DNA from: Isochrysis galbana
Lineage: Eukaryota > Haptophyta > Isochrysidales > Isochrysidaceae
Length of the DNA: 64,000 nucleotides
Reading direction: 5' to 3'
Assembly (NCBI GenBank): GCA_018136815.1
Contig: CM030932.1
Location: forward strand, 7,060,230 to 7,124,229
The notes under the pieces are model-generated. The model was not told the origin of the DNA. It searched no databases and saw only the letters and a list, made by a program, of their open reading frames with translations. Of this stretch, positions 44,072 to 54,599 are shown in pieces (position 1 is the stretch's first letter; each line of letters opens with the position of its first letter). Position numbers and translations under genes: made by a program.

Positions 44072-44598
44072 AATTAGCGTGGTAGATAGTGCCATGTCCG
44101 GAGGTGTTAGCCCCGAATCTTCAGATATTTTAATATAGATAAATGGAGCAAAATGGGAAGCAATCCTACCACTTTCAAAATACTACTCCAACTCGACTCA
44201 GCTAGCTAGAAGATACTGCTAACCAACGGCCGACAAAGACTTCCACCTACACCACAAATACATTCGGAACAGACGGCTCGTGAAAAACAACACACAGCAA
44301 ACAGCAGATTCGGAGATGATGCTAGTGACAAAAAGCAGCCCATTACTCCCCTCGCTCCTCGTCAGTACGACCTGTGTCGTTTAGAGCAAGCCAATAAAAG
44401 CAGCATGAAAAGTCCCTTTGCCGCAACTGACAACTGCGCCACCTTCTGCACCATGCCAAAAAGCTGACTGGCGGCAAAATGACGGATTGGCTCCACATTG
44501 GTGAGCGGCCCATTTTCATTGTTTTATTGCACGTACACATTTTCATAGCTCGTGGGCCACATGAATCCTGAATCCCATTGCAAATGTTGCGGACCCGT

Positions 44599-45123
44599 CT
44601 ATGGTGCAGTCGTCGCAGTCTCGTCAGCCTTGGTGGCAGCTTCTGAGAGTGCGTCCGCCAAATTGCCTTCAAGCGCGAACCATGTCGCAAAGTCACCCAG
44701 TGTGACACCGTGGCGCGGCATGAAGAGGTCCGCGTGGACGTTCTCTGCTGTCAGTGCTAGCTGCAACATACGCTGCTTGGCCGTGGTACTCATGTTGCGG
44801 ATCACCGCTGAGCTCCGGGGACTCCAATTGAGCTGGCTATGGTCGCGGCGCAGCCAGAGGAGCGTTGTCATGCTCTTGCGTTGCAGTGCGCGTAGCGTAA
44901 GTGTCGCGCCCCACTGCATGCCTTGGAGAGGTGAAGGTTTGGTTGCGTCAGTCCACACTGAGTGTGAGCTGACAGTGTGCTTCAGCTTTTTGCAGACACG
45001 GCGAAGGCGTGCGAGAGAGAGAAGGTCCAGGTGATCGCAGACGACGGATAGAGCGTCAGAAACCTCGGCCTGAAGCAAGACGTGGCTTGTTGGGACCGGG
45101 GGTGAGCTGTGTGAGCTGCTCAT
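44599..45123 (-). CDS. Possible F-box protein
   Basis: Frame of 174 residues from MSSSHSSPP (an in-frame ATG at 45180 adds 19 basic residues). The segment VSDALSVVCDHLDLLSLARL followed by RRVCKKLKHTVSSHSVW has the spacing and residues of an F-box: a Leu-rich helix, L.LARLRRVCK and a closing W. F-box proteins recruit substrates to SCF ubiquitin ligases. The remaining ~100 residues, with WLRRDHSQLNWSPRS and ENVHADLFMPRHGVTLGDFA, have no recognised domain. No introns are needed. The fold call rests on a short motif, so confidence is moderate. Confidence 0.45.
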   Translation of the reverse strand: MSSSHSSPPVPTSHVLLQAEVSDALSVVCDHLDLLSLARLRRVCKKLKHTVSSHSVWTDATKPSPLQGMQWGATLTLRALQRKSMTTLLWLRRDHSQLNWSPRSSAVIRNMSTTAKQRMLQLALTAENVHADLFMPRHGVTLGDFATWFALEGNLADALSEAATKADETATTAP

Positions 45124-45804
45124 GATGGCCTTGGGCTCCCCCCTAGATGGCGCTCTGCGCAGCCTCCGAGAGAAAATCAATATTTACTACAGGAGTACTA
45201 GAGCTCTAGAGTAAGAATAAAGAGAAACTAGATTACAACTGCAACTAACTGCTAGATGTAAGCCACAGGTCGTGTTCCGTCGACAGTGACAGACTGTCAG
45301 AGTTTTCTTGTTGTCCTAGTTTAATCCTAGTGCTGAGGGATTGTGCCTTACAGTATGGGTGCACCATTAAGAAACCCTACCATTAAGATTAACATGTAAC
45401 ATCATTTTGGCCGCCGACTCGCTAAGAGTAAGAGCTAAGAGCTAAGAAACTGGGGGTCGAGCCTCAGCCTCAGGCTCGACCCCAAGCTAAGAAACCCCGC
45501 CTAAGAAACACCCCCCCCGGGGGGGGGGGGGCTTGGGGCTTGGGCAGGGTGGCAGGGCCGCGCATGTAGCAGCCGGTCCGCCTATGGCATTTAGTCCGCT
45601 TACCTACAGTCCGCTCGCCGCCCGGCCGAGGTAGTAAGGCGCCGAGTTCACGCGCCCGCGTCTATGTCTATGCACGTCGGCGGGCAGTCCGCACATAAAG
45701 ATTTCACATTTATAGATGCATGTTATTTGCATATGTATACATATGTACATACTACTGAAGCATATATATATATATAAAGAACAACAAAACAACCTGAGTA
45801 TGTA

Positions 45805-46273
45805 CTACAAATAACTATTCAGCATCACTGCTCTCACTCTCACTCTCCAGCAGGTCCGCCAGCTCTCCCGCGTTACAAGGACACTCTTCAGGGACATTCT
45901 CATCATACGAAGCATCACTCTCCTCACCCGCCCCCTCCATAGCATTGGGCTCAGCCTCAGCCTGCAACAGGATCCATTTGGCGTCCTCTGTCGTTCCATA
46001 CTCCTCCAGCTTGAGGACATGAGCTCCCGTCTCACCGTCGATCTCGTAGTGCACGAGTGCGTTGACGCGCTCCCTATTAATTGTGCGACGTGCATCCTTG
46101 TTCGCAACGACGACGACGCCCACGCACCAGCCCACAACCGGCCATCGGTAAAGCACATGCCGGCCCTCGAGCGAGGCGTGCTCAGGTGTGCCAAGGACAA
46201 GCATACGGGCCGGCGGAGGGTCGGGCACTAAACGAAAGCCGAGCCGTCGAGGTGACGTACGTCCTCGTCGCAT
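45805..46273 (-). CDS. Uncharacterised acidic-tailed protein inside the pogo-like element
   Basis: Frame of 152 residues (or ~129 from MLVLGTPEHASLEG). A compact hydrophobic part, GRHVLYRWPVVGWCVGVVVV, ANKDARRTINRERVNALVHY and EIDGETGAHVLKLEEYG, is followed by an acidic tail ending LADLLESESESSDAE. Upstream on the same strand, in a different frame, an exon-like stretch starts after a CTGCAG acceptor at ~46551 (QVEELWSRTGLGHSPQSASE). It then carries a long poly-Pro run coded by GGA/GGC repeats and ends RKRVALAAAPDERQPTLFQA. The two may be one protein disrupted by a frameshift at ~46230-46270. It is not recognised; because it lies within a transposon it may be element-encoded or captured. Confidence 0.4.
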
Positions 46274-46550
46274 TGGGTATCGCCTGGAAGAGAGTCGGCT
46301 GTCGTTCGTCTGGAGCAGCCGCGAGCGCCACCCTCTTCCTCTTTGTCCTTATTGGGTTGCGATGACTGTTGCGCCTGCTTTCTCGGGGCTTATTGGGAGG
46401 GGGGGGGGGACGCGGAGGAGGCGGAGGAGGCGGAGGAGGCGGAGGAGGCGGAGGAGGGGGAGGAGGAGCGGGGGCAACAGCATGCTCAGACGCACTTTGA
46501 GGGCTGTGCCCCAACCCCGTCCGACTCCACAGCTCCTCCACCTGCTGCAG

Positions 46551-47481
46551 AATAAAACAACTGAGCGTTAGTACCACTACTCCCACTAGCCCGGTACTAT
46601 CACGACACCCCTCAGCGCACTTGCCCGCACGCCTTGAAGTGATGGCACAGACACATACACATATGCATCCCTTCAAATCTCCCCCCTCGCAAACCCCCGG
46701 CTCCCATTATAACTCCCCACAAGTTACAATGAGGGAAAACCCATTGAGGCGGACCGGTCGACGCCGGCCGACTCTCCGGGGAAAAACACCGGGGGGGGGG
46801 GAGGGACCTCTCGTCGTGAAGCAGAACGGCCCTTACAGCTCGCGCCGCGAGCAGTCCTCGAAGAAATAAATGACTGCGCCCCCCGATACCTGCCACAGGG
46901 ACGTCTTGAGCCACTCCCTTCTTCTCGCCCCTCCTGTCGCCAGCCGCCCCCCTTCGCCCGTTTGCTAACGCAAACGGGGCCCGTTTCTTACCGCACTCCA
47001 TCGGGGGGGGCGCAAATTCCCCCCTCTCCCTCTCTCCATTCTCCTCCGCCCCTCTCCCTGCGGCGCGTCGCCATGCGGCGCGCCACGGCCTGCTCTCAGA
47101 GGGCCTTTGGGGGCTCCCAGAGGGCCAGCAAGGGCAGCTCAGGGGGCAGTGGAGGCTGGGGCTCAGCCCCTGGCTCCCCCTGCCTCTCCCACGCTTGCCA
47201 CGCTGGCCATTGGAGCCTCCCAGTGGCCTCTGTATGCCTGGCGACCAGGGGAGGGGGGGGAGTCAGCTCGAGGGCAGGCCCATGCCCATGCTGGGCGTGG
47301 GAGTGCGAGTCTCGGCCCGCGCCCACTAGGGGTCTGGGCCAGAGTGTTGATTGCCCAGCCCCTGCCAAAGGCCAAAGGGCAGGGGCTGGGGTTGATTGTA
47401 CGGGCCCACCCCGGGGGGTGTCCGCGATGGAGAGAGGGGGGCGCAAGGCCCCCATTGACCCCCACTTATAAAAGTAGGTTG
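46551..47481 (+). repeat. 0.93-kb dispersed repeat, near-complete copy
   Basis: Runs from ACTGAGCGTTAGTACCACTA to CCCCCACTTATAAAAGTAGG. The same order, inverted, forms 58790-57867. Inside are a G-run, the CCCGTTTGCTAACGCAAACG inverted repeat and the CATGCGGCGCGCCACGGCCT segment. No obvious terminal inverted or direct repeats are seen, so its class is unknown. Confidence 0.85.
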
Positions 47482-49090
47482 GCCACCTGCTGCAGAAGCG
47501 CCCCTGCCACAGGCCACAGGCAAGCCCATTGCCCGTCCGTCCGTCCGTCGCATCGTAGCCACATCATCGGCCAATTGCCCACCGGGAGGGGTGCCGAAGA
47601 GCTCCCTGAGCCCGAGAACCATGGCGACAAGCGAGGGCATTCCGCGGGGCGGTGGCGGGGGGGGGGGGGGGGGCGGAGAGAGAGATGGGGGAAGGGGGGG
47701 GGGGGAGAGGGGGGGGGGGGGGAGAGAAAGAGAGAGAGAGGGGGGGGGGGGGGGGGGCGCTAGGTGAGCGCTACGACAATAAGAAACAAGAAACCACCTC
47801 CCAGCGGCTTTGACCGGGATAGGAAACTCGAGATAAGAAACCTCTTGGGCGGAGCCCGGGGGGACAAGAAAGAAAGCTTTAGAAGCTTTTTGTCACTCCT
47901 GTTTTCTTAATTAATGGTGCACCCATACTGTATCGGCAACGGAGCCCCTAACCCGCGATGGGGGTGTGCGCGGTTGGTGCATGGCTCGTCTGGTGTCGTA
48001 TGTGTATGTGGCTAGGGATGCTAGCCAACAAGACCTCTTACAAGACTACAATTTCTAACGTGGTACCCCCGCCGAGAGCCGAGCGAGAGACCACCCCCAC
48101 TTCTACAACCATAGCGCGCTCGACGACGCCGCTCAAGGGTCAAGGGTCAAGGGTACAACACCACAACGAATAAACTCGACAAATTCGTTGAAAATCTTTT
48201 CTTCGACTCAGCGGCCGCCTCGACCGCGCCACAAGCTCCTCCAAGTGGTGGGACCTGGATGGACCACCATATGGCCAAATCACTCAACAACTTCAGTGAC
48301 AGCCACAGCCAGAACCGCCCGCACTCGACAGTTCAAGGGTGGCAAAACAACAAATCCACATCGAATGACTCCAAAATCCATCCCTCAAAAGCTATTCTTA
48401 GAGCCCTCGAGGCGTCGGGACGCTCGAGGTCGTCACCCGTGTCGAGTGTCGAATCATAATCGTCACATCAGCCACTACAAGGCGCGTCGAATCTCCCCGG
48501 AAGGCACCGGGCTGCGAGGTTGCTACCAGGCGCAACAGCGTTGCAAAGTCGGGCAGCTCGACGAGAGCTCGAGCAAGGAAGCCCGCATTGCTGCAATGGG
48601 GAAAATCTCTTCCCCCTGGGGAACGATTGCCCGCGCCTCCTCACTGTTTCGTCAAACTGCATAGCTGCCACCTCTGCTGCACCCCCCACATTGGGAGACG
48701 GACGGGCTCGCAGAGGGCGCAGGCGAAAGGTCCAAGATTCACCCCCGCGCGGAAAACACGCCGACCGGACCTCCGGCCTCCGGAGGGGGAACAGGAATTC
48801 CCCCCCGCGCGCAGAAGTAACGGATCGAGCATGACCACTGGCCACTGGCCACTGGCTCGATATGCGATGATACGGAAGGGATACGTACGATCGGCGGGAG
48901 GCGCGTTTTCTTGTTACGCATCGCGGTGGGGGCTACCATGGGGGGTCTGGGGCCCAAAGGGCACCGCATATGTGCTAGTTCTACTATTTACACCTATCTG
49001 GTGCCACCATATCCAAGAATCTCGTGATGAATCCTCAATCTTGACTTATGACTTACAGACTTGTGGTCAATTTTCACCCTTAGAAGTTAA
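47482..49090. other. Repeat and low-complexity region; weak gag-like frame
   Basis: 47655-47760 is G/GA-rich. A frame over about 48170-48456 (KLDKFVENLFFDSAAAST, MAKSLNNFSDSHSQNRPHS) is hydrophilic with Ser/Asn/Gln-rich ends and could be a retroelement gag fragment, but no zinc knuckle is present. 48130-48150 is a GTCAAGG tandem and 48836-48858 an ACTGGCC tandem. No gene is supported. Confidence 0.3.
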
Positions 49091-49094
49091 ATGG

Positions 49095-50283
49095 CTGTTT
49101 GACCACCCTAGCTACCTCTTCGACCGGCAAAATTGAGGGGCAAAGCTGCGCTTACTACCAAAATAGGCGAGGGGAGCGTGAAAAGAAGGGAACCTCAGGT
49201 TGCACCTTCTAAAGGGCATGGCTTTGAGGTTGACTCAACGTTGACTGACAAGCCCCCCCAAGAGGGGCGTCGGTGCCTGAAGGAATTAATTTTATTAATT
49301 TCTTAATAGTCTCACCGCACACGCGGCCGTGGACCCTCTACTTTCTACTCACGCAGCAAAACTTTCTACACCCCCACTCCGCCGGCCCTTTCCCCCCCGC
49401 CATCAGGCGACTCCCCCCGTGCACTACTAGGGGGATAGGGGAAAAGGGCTTAGATATGGTCGGTGGCCCGCGCCCCCCCCCCGGTGATCCGTTCTCCCCT
49501 TCTCCTCCTACGCCTACCGGGCTGGCGGCGTCCTAAGTCCCGACTTATCCTGTAAACAGGTGCGGGACTTACATATTTTTCGGTGGGCGGAGCTCTCGCT
49601 CCGCCCACCCCCTTCTCCGCGCTCCCTCTCCTCTCTCCTGCGGCACGCGCGATGGCGTGCTTGTGCTTGCGCCAGGCCTGCAGCTGCTTGCTGGCGACCC
49701 CTGGAGGCTCCTGGAGGCCAGCTCAGGGGGCAGAGGAGGCTGGGGCTGGGCCCTGGCCTCCCCTGCCTCTCCCTCGCTGGCGCTCCTGAGCCTCTGGGGC
49801 CCCCAATCTGCACCTGTCTGCCTGTCGACCAGGGGGGGAGGGGGGGTTGGAGCGATGGGCTGGCCACGAGGGGCCAAGACGAGCGATCCAGGCGTGCCTG
49901 TCAGTGGCAGAGTGGGTCAGCAGGGCAGTGGCCTCCTGGCAAGCCATCAGGCATGCCAGGAGGATGGGTGGTTCCTCCCCCACGGCAGGGGAGGAGGGGA
50001 GAGAGAGGGGGGCTCATGCCCCCCCATGGGCGAACCAAGTATAAACTTAGTTGAGTGCCTGAAGGAAGGGGCGCAGGCAACCCCCTAAGCTGTATTCACC
50101 AAGTCTGAAATGCACACGAGCGCACTCCAACTAACCCGACGGACTGCAAAATGGTGACGCACACTAAACCAAGGCGCAAGCCGAAACACTTCACAGTCCA
50201 CCACATCGTGCGATTTTGCAGCAGTTGCCCGAAAAATGTGTGCATCGAATGTGGCGATCGCAGTCCGTTGTTTGAGTCCTCTA
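49095..50283. repeat. Cluster of dispersed repeat fragments
   Basis: 49095-49111 is an inverted family terminus (CTGTTTGACCACCCTAG). 49210-49285 is the ~70-nt repeat (GGTTGACTCAACGTTGACTG, ACAAGCCCCC). 49620-49850 is a diverged copy of the GGAGGCTGGGGC part of the 0.93-kb repeat. 50000-50055 holds the T-arm-like segment plus AACCAAGTATAAACTTAGTT. The last ~180 nt are the 3' flank of the phosphatase gene. Confidence 0.6.
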
Positions 50284-51929
50284 TCATTGGTGAAGGAAAT
50301 GTGCTATCGCTATGGACATATCATCCACCTGGCATCCGCGCTCGTGGGATATCTTGAGGGCCTTAGCAATGACGGCCTCACACGCCGTGCAAGCTGCATT
50401 CGTGGAAAGACCTGCAAACAACACGAAGTCATGACAATTGAGGATAGTCGCCATGCCAAAAACAGATGGCGGTCGAGCGGATCAGCAACTCACCCGAGCC
50501 GTTTTCTGAGAGAACATCAGCAACCATAGCAATGACTGCATCACAATCCATCACATCCCAGATACCTAAGGAGACATTGAGCGATTGCATCGCGTGAGAC
50601 ATAATGAAGGTTATCACACGGCTAAGACCATTCAAACGTAGTGCTCAAGCGAAGCGGCTATCCTCATTTGGCACGTAGCATCGCACATACCATCAGATGC
50701 AATCACGACGAAGGCAACATTCGTTGTAAGAGGATGGAACGTCACATCAGGAGCCGAGCTGACTGCCTTGGCCTTGTGGAAGGGGGAATCACCGATAGAT
50801 CTAGTTATCTGTCAGGAGGGGGAAAGGAGCAAATGGGAGGATTGATGCATTGTGAAGAGCAGCAGCGCAGGCATGCTCATGAGGTGAACTGGCAATATAT
50901 TGCCTTGCCAACTGCCAACGGATATCTCACCCGCAGAGTTCCCTCAGCGCCCTTCACAAAAACGTGGGTGTTGGCCATATCACCGACCCCGATTTGTCCG
51001 CCACAAGCGAGCAGCCGTTCTCGCTCACGCCCGTCACGTAGATTGTGATCTTGAGTCAAAGGCATTGCACGCACGCTTGATTTGGGCATCCTGCCACCGC
51101 AACCTTCAGAGATGGCCTCTGGCACGTAGAGTCCAACAACGGCACGTGAGTCCCCCACCCACGCCGTAAAGAGACCACAGGGATGAATGACCATTGCTGT
51201 GGCTGTGGTTCCGCCTTCCTGCGGTAGCTCGAACGACATCTCTTCCCCGATCTCTGCCTCAAGTTTGGCCTTTTCAGCAAGGATGCGTTCAGCCACCTCA
51301 GTGTGATAGCGCTCCTCAAGCGAGGCCTGGAGCGTGCTGAACTCAGCGTCAAACGCCTTGAGCACAGGCTCATCGTCACCAATGAGCGACCGCTGCGATG
51401 AAACGCATCCTGGGTGTGACGTCAGGGGTCTGGTTGAAATGCCAGCGTCACCCATTCGTGTGACTACATGAAGCAAAGCTGCTGGAAGTTGCGTTGCGAC
51501 TGACGCAGCATGCTCACGGCCACTGCGGACGCCGTGGACCGAGTGGCCGTCGAAAATTCCGAGCGCGAGGCCGTTCTTTCCCCCAGATGGAACGTGGAGC
51601 GCGTAACGATCCTGATCCTTTCCAGGCGCGCCTCGCGTTTGTGCAGCATATTGCACTCGCAATTCTGACTTGCCTCTGCCCATGCGCATCTTGGCGACGC
51701 CCGCATCGCTGCCAGGCCCGATGGAGAACGACTTAGACGAACGGACTGGACGTGAGATCTTGCGGCACATCAAACCGCAAGGCTTATCGGTTGCCTGCTT
51801 GCCGCCGCTTGCAGACGAGCCATTCGGCCAGCTGTCCGGGCTAGACCTCCTCGAGCCGTGATAGCCACTCTCATCGTCTTCTGCAAGCTCGGTCCTCTCC
51901 GAGCGTGAGATTGAGATGGCTGAGCCCAT
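50284..51929 (-). CDS. PP2C-type protein phosphatase, apparent frameshift in exon 2
   Basis: Metal-dependent Ser/Thr phosphatase. Exons: 51929-50931, 50809-50691, 50565-50494 and 50411-50284. The start MGSAISISRSE is preferred over one at 52052, since the upstream residues are low complexity and Gly2 gives a myristoylation signal. Motifs: KDQDRYALHV, LGIFDGHSVHG (metal-binding DGH), EEMSFELPQEGGTTATAMVI, FTAWVGDSRAVV, MPLTQDHNLRDGRERERLLA, then ITRSIGDSPFHKAKAV in exon 2. Here one extra base (near 50760) shifts the frame before SSAPDVTFHPLTTNVAFVVI and ASDGIWDVMDCDAV. Exon 4 ends EAVIAKALKISHERGCQVDD and MSIAIAHFLH. All other junctions are in phase. The extra base is either an assembly error or an inactivating mutation. 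Confidence 0.85.
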
Positions 51930-53151
51930 TCCTTCTCCTTCGTCACCCGCTCCTTTCCTTTCCCTCCGCAACCCGCCCCCCTCCACCGGCCTGCACAGGC
52001 CGCCCCCTACCCCCGATCCCCACGCGGAGGCGCCACCGACCCACCGACCCACAACTCCTCCCCCACCCCCCTTCCCCCCCTCGCCCCTGTTTCACTGCGT
52101 CCCGACCGCGGAGCCTCCCACCTACTAGCTACTCGTGGAGAGAACTTGTCTCTCTAGCTAAATTATAGTATCTCGTCGCTCATCTGTTCCCCTCTACCAC
52201 GAGAACAGGAGGCGGAGGCTCTCTTCAAAGTAGTTGTTTTCCCATCTAATCGTTTCTCCCCTCTTTTGATATTCGGGCCCCCATCTCTGCTCCTTCTCCC
52301 TTCTCTCTGGACTCTTTTCTCTCTCTCTCGGTGGCTGCCCCCCCCTCCCCCGTGTGGTGAATGAAAGGTGGGCCACTCGCCTGCTGGGTGGGGTCTCTCT
52401 CTCTCTCTACGAGTACTCCTACTCTTAGGATAGATCTATCTCTCCTATCAAGAGAAGGGGGCGGCCGGGGCGGTCGGTGGGCATCCGAAACGGACGTGAT
52501 CTCCGTGAACTCCTTAGGAGTATAAAGTGCTCCTTGCTGTCGGCGGGGCGAGGCGCCGAAATCAAATCGGGGCTTCTGTCCAACGCGTTTGCTCCAGCAT
52601 GGCGGCCCACATGGCACATGGCGCCGCGGCTGCCGATTCCGACGCGGCTAAGGGGCGCTTCGCGCTCGATTGGCGTCGCTGGCCGATGGCCGGGCGGTTC
52701 CTAGCTACTTCATGCATGTACGGCGCAGGCCGGGCGCCGGACACTAGGGCGGTCAAACATCAAACAGGGGTTTTTATCATAGGGCGGTCGAACAGTGGCT
52801 TTTTAACTAATAGTAAGGGTTGGGCTGATTTTTTGACCTTGGCGCGATGCTCAATGAAAAACCTCCAGGGGGGCCACCTGCTGCCACGAAAATCTTCGCT
52901 AGGAAATGGTGCGAAACGCGAAACGCCCCCCCTCTCTCCCCCTCTGTCACGCGCGCTCACGCTCTACCCGTAAAGAATTGGCGGTCGCGCCCGCGGGGGG
53001 ATCGGTTCCTTTATATCTAAGCTAAAGCTACATTTGGCATTTGATTCCCGCCCGATGCAGCGCCGTGTCGGGCTGCCGACAATCCGAACACCCCCTGACC
53101 CTCTAGCATCATTGCCCGCGCAGCCCACCCAGATCCTCACAGCGCGCGCAC
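51930..53151. other. Pyrimidine-rich leader region, low-complexity DNA and element termini
   Basis: 51950-52130 is C-rich DNA upstream of the phosphatase. 52745-52760 and 52780-52795 are two successive TAGGGCGGTCAAACA-type termini 35 nt apart. The DNA after the second matches 36541-36640. No gene is supported. Confidence 0.5.
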
Positions 53152-53883
53152 GTGCCTACCCTGGTCCCTGGCTACCGGAGACCTCGCCCCGACCATCCAC
53201 CATCCCGATCCGCCCCTCGCAGGATAATTCGCCTCATGACCAACCCTGGTCCTACACACTTCGCCGCTGCCGTCCGCGTCCTTTGCTACGTGCGTGACTC
53301 CTCCACCCGCGCTCTGCTCTTTCGCCCGGATCCCTCGCTGCCCTTTCTAGTCCACGTCGACTCAAATTGGGAATCTCGCTTCTCTTGTACGGGCGCCATC
53401 TTCTTTCTGTACGGCTGTCCTGTCCACTGGTTCTCCAAGACCCAACGCTCCGTCTCGTTGTCGAGCGCCGAGGTCGAGTACTTCGGTGCCATGCTTGCTG
53501 CCCGCGACACCCTCTTCATCCGGGATTTGCTTGTCGACCTATCTCTCCCGCCGGATGGCCCTACCCTTCTGTGCTCCGACTCCAAATCTGCCATCAACAT
53601 GTCCCTCGACCCCGTTGCCTTCAAAAAGACCAAGCACATAATGCGCGCCGCCGCTTTCCTCCGCGATCTCGTTGCAAAGCGCGCCCTCGCTATGCGGCAT
53701 GTCCCCGGCAACCTTATGCTCGCTGACATCCTCACCAAGCCCCTTGGGCCCGCTCCCTTCTGCCGTCTCCTATCCCTTCTTAACGACTGTGTGTCCGTCA
53801 TTGCACAGAATCTAACAGGTTCAAGTTCCGTCGAACCAGCGACCAACTGTCCAGCTGCAGGGGCAACGCCTCCCTCTGACTGA
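53152..53883 (+). pseudogene. Ty1/copia retrotransposon pol 3' end (RNase H domain)
   Basis: The open frame carries the end of a copia-type polyprotein: MTNPGPTHFAAAVRVLCYVR, the reverse-transcriptase/RNase H junction; LVHVDSNWESRFSCTGAIFF with the first catalytic Asp; QRSVSLSSAEVEYFGAMLAA with the catalytic Glu; LCSDSKSAINMSLDPV with the next Asp; and KTKHIMRAAAFLRDLVAKRA, MRHVPGNLMLADILTKPL. Gag, protease, integrase and most of reverse transcriptase are missing upstream, so the element is 5'-truncated. Confidence 0.9.
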
Positions 53884-53994
53884 CGGAAACCTCTACCTCG
53901 GGTGACCTACGACCTACGCCACCCCGAGTATTTCGACTTTCATGCACGACGTTCCTTCAATCTTCTATCTTTATCCTCTCTATCTAAGCCTCAC

Positions 53995-54330
53995 CCTCTG
54001 TGCTCGCCTTATGGGGGGGTATCACAGAGTGCCGTCATCTACCAACACAATCCATCGGTCCTTGCCGCTTACCGATAGACGATAGAATCGTCTTTACCGG
54101 CTCACCGATAGAATCGTCTTTACCGATAAGTTTGTCTGCCGGATTCCTCTTCATCAAGTCATCAGCCTCCTTCATCATGTGCACCACCTTCCAGACTCTT
54201 CTCCACATAATCATCTGCAGTTGATGCACATCGAGTTCTAGGGTTCCCGAGTCATTTGCACATCGACTTCTAGACCTCGCCTTCATCTTGGGGATCTCAG
54301 CTCACTCTAGATCGACTTAGTGCATCTAAG
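53995..54330 (+). repeat. Candidate copia 3' LTR region with short tandems
   Basis: About 110 nt after the pol stop a G-run (54012-54018, a possible polypurine tract) precedes TATCACAGAG. GATAGAATCGTCTTTACCG is repeated twice (54083, 54108) and CACATCGA.TTCTAG twice (54228, 54258). No second LTR copy exists in the window to prove the borders. Confidence 0.35.
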
Positions 54331-54393
54331 GAATCTCACCTTCATCAACGGGCAGAGGAGGCTGGGGCTGTTGGGCCCTGCCTGGGCTCGCAG

Positions 54394-54593
54394 CGTTCGT
54401 CCTCGGTCAGTGGTGGTACTCGTCAGGATCGTCGCGCTACTCGCCATGGTTCGGCTCGCATGCTTACGACGCAGCGGTGCTTGACTCGCCAGACTTCTCG
54501 CACTGTCGTCGCGAGGCCCTCCGAGGCATGCCCCCATCGGAGGCTGCCGTGGTCGCGGCAATCGAGGCAACTTCGGCCGATGACTTCTCTTAG
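54394..54593 (+). CDS. Orphan terminal-exon-like frame
   Basis: After a GGGCTCGCAG acceptor-like site, a 66-codon frame has coding composition: FVLGQWWYSSGSSRYSPWFG, SHAYDAAVLDSPDFSHCRRE, ALRGMPPSEAAVVAAIEATS, ending DDFS and TAG at 54591. It has no ATG and no recognised domain. It may be a captured last exon. The upstream 40 nt resemble the GGAGGCTGGGGC part of the dispersed repeat. Confidence 0.3.
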
Positions 54594-54599
54594 TTCTTT

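Larger units (their letters stand above)
45351..47930 (-). mobile_element. pogo/Tc1-like element, second copy, with nested insertions
   Basis: The left end starts CAGTATGGGTGCACCATTAA at 45351 and the right end finishes with its inverted copy at 47930 (4-nt TTAA insertion near the inner border). TA flanks both ends (45349-45350 and 47931-47932). The subterminal 130 nt on the left match the right end of the 34178-34730 copy and vice versa, so this copy is inverted relative to it. Inside are a minus-strand ORF (45805-46273) and a near-complete 0.93-kb repeat (46551-47481). Confidence 0.8.

Noticed and set aside
48170-48850. Complete LTR-retrotransposon gag
   Set aside because: Hydrophilic frame only, no zinc knuckle or capsid motif, and no matching pol nearby in the same unit.
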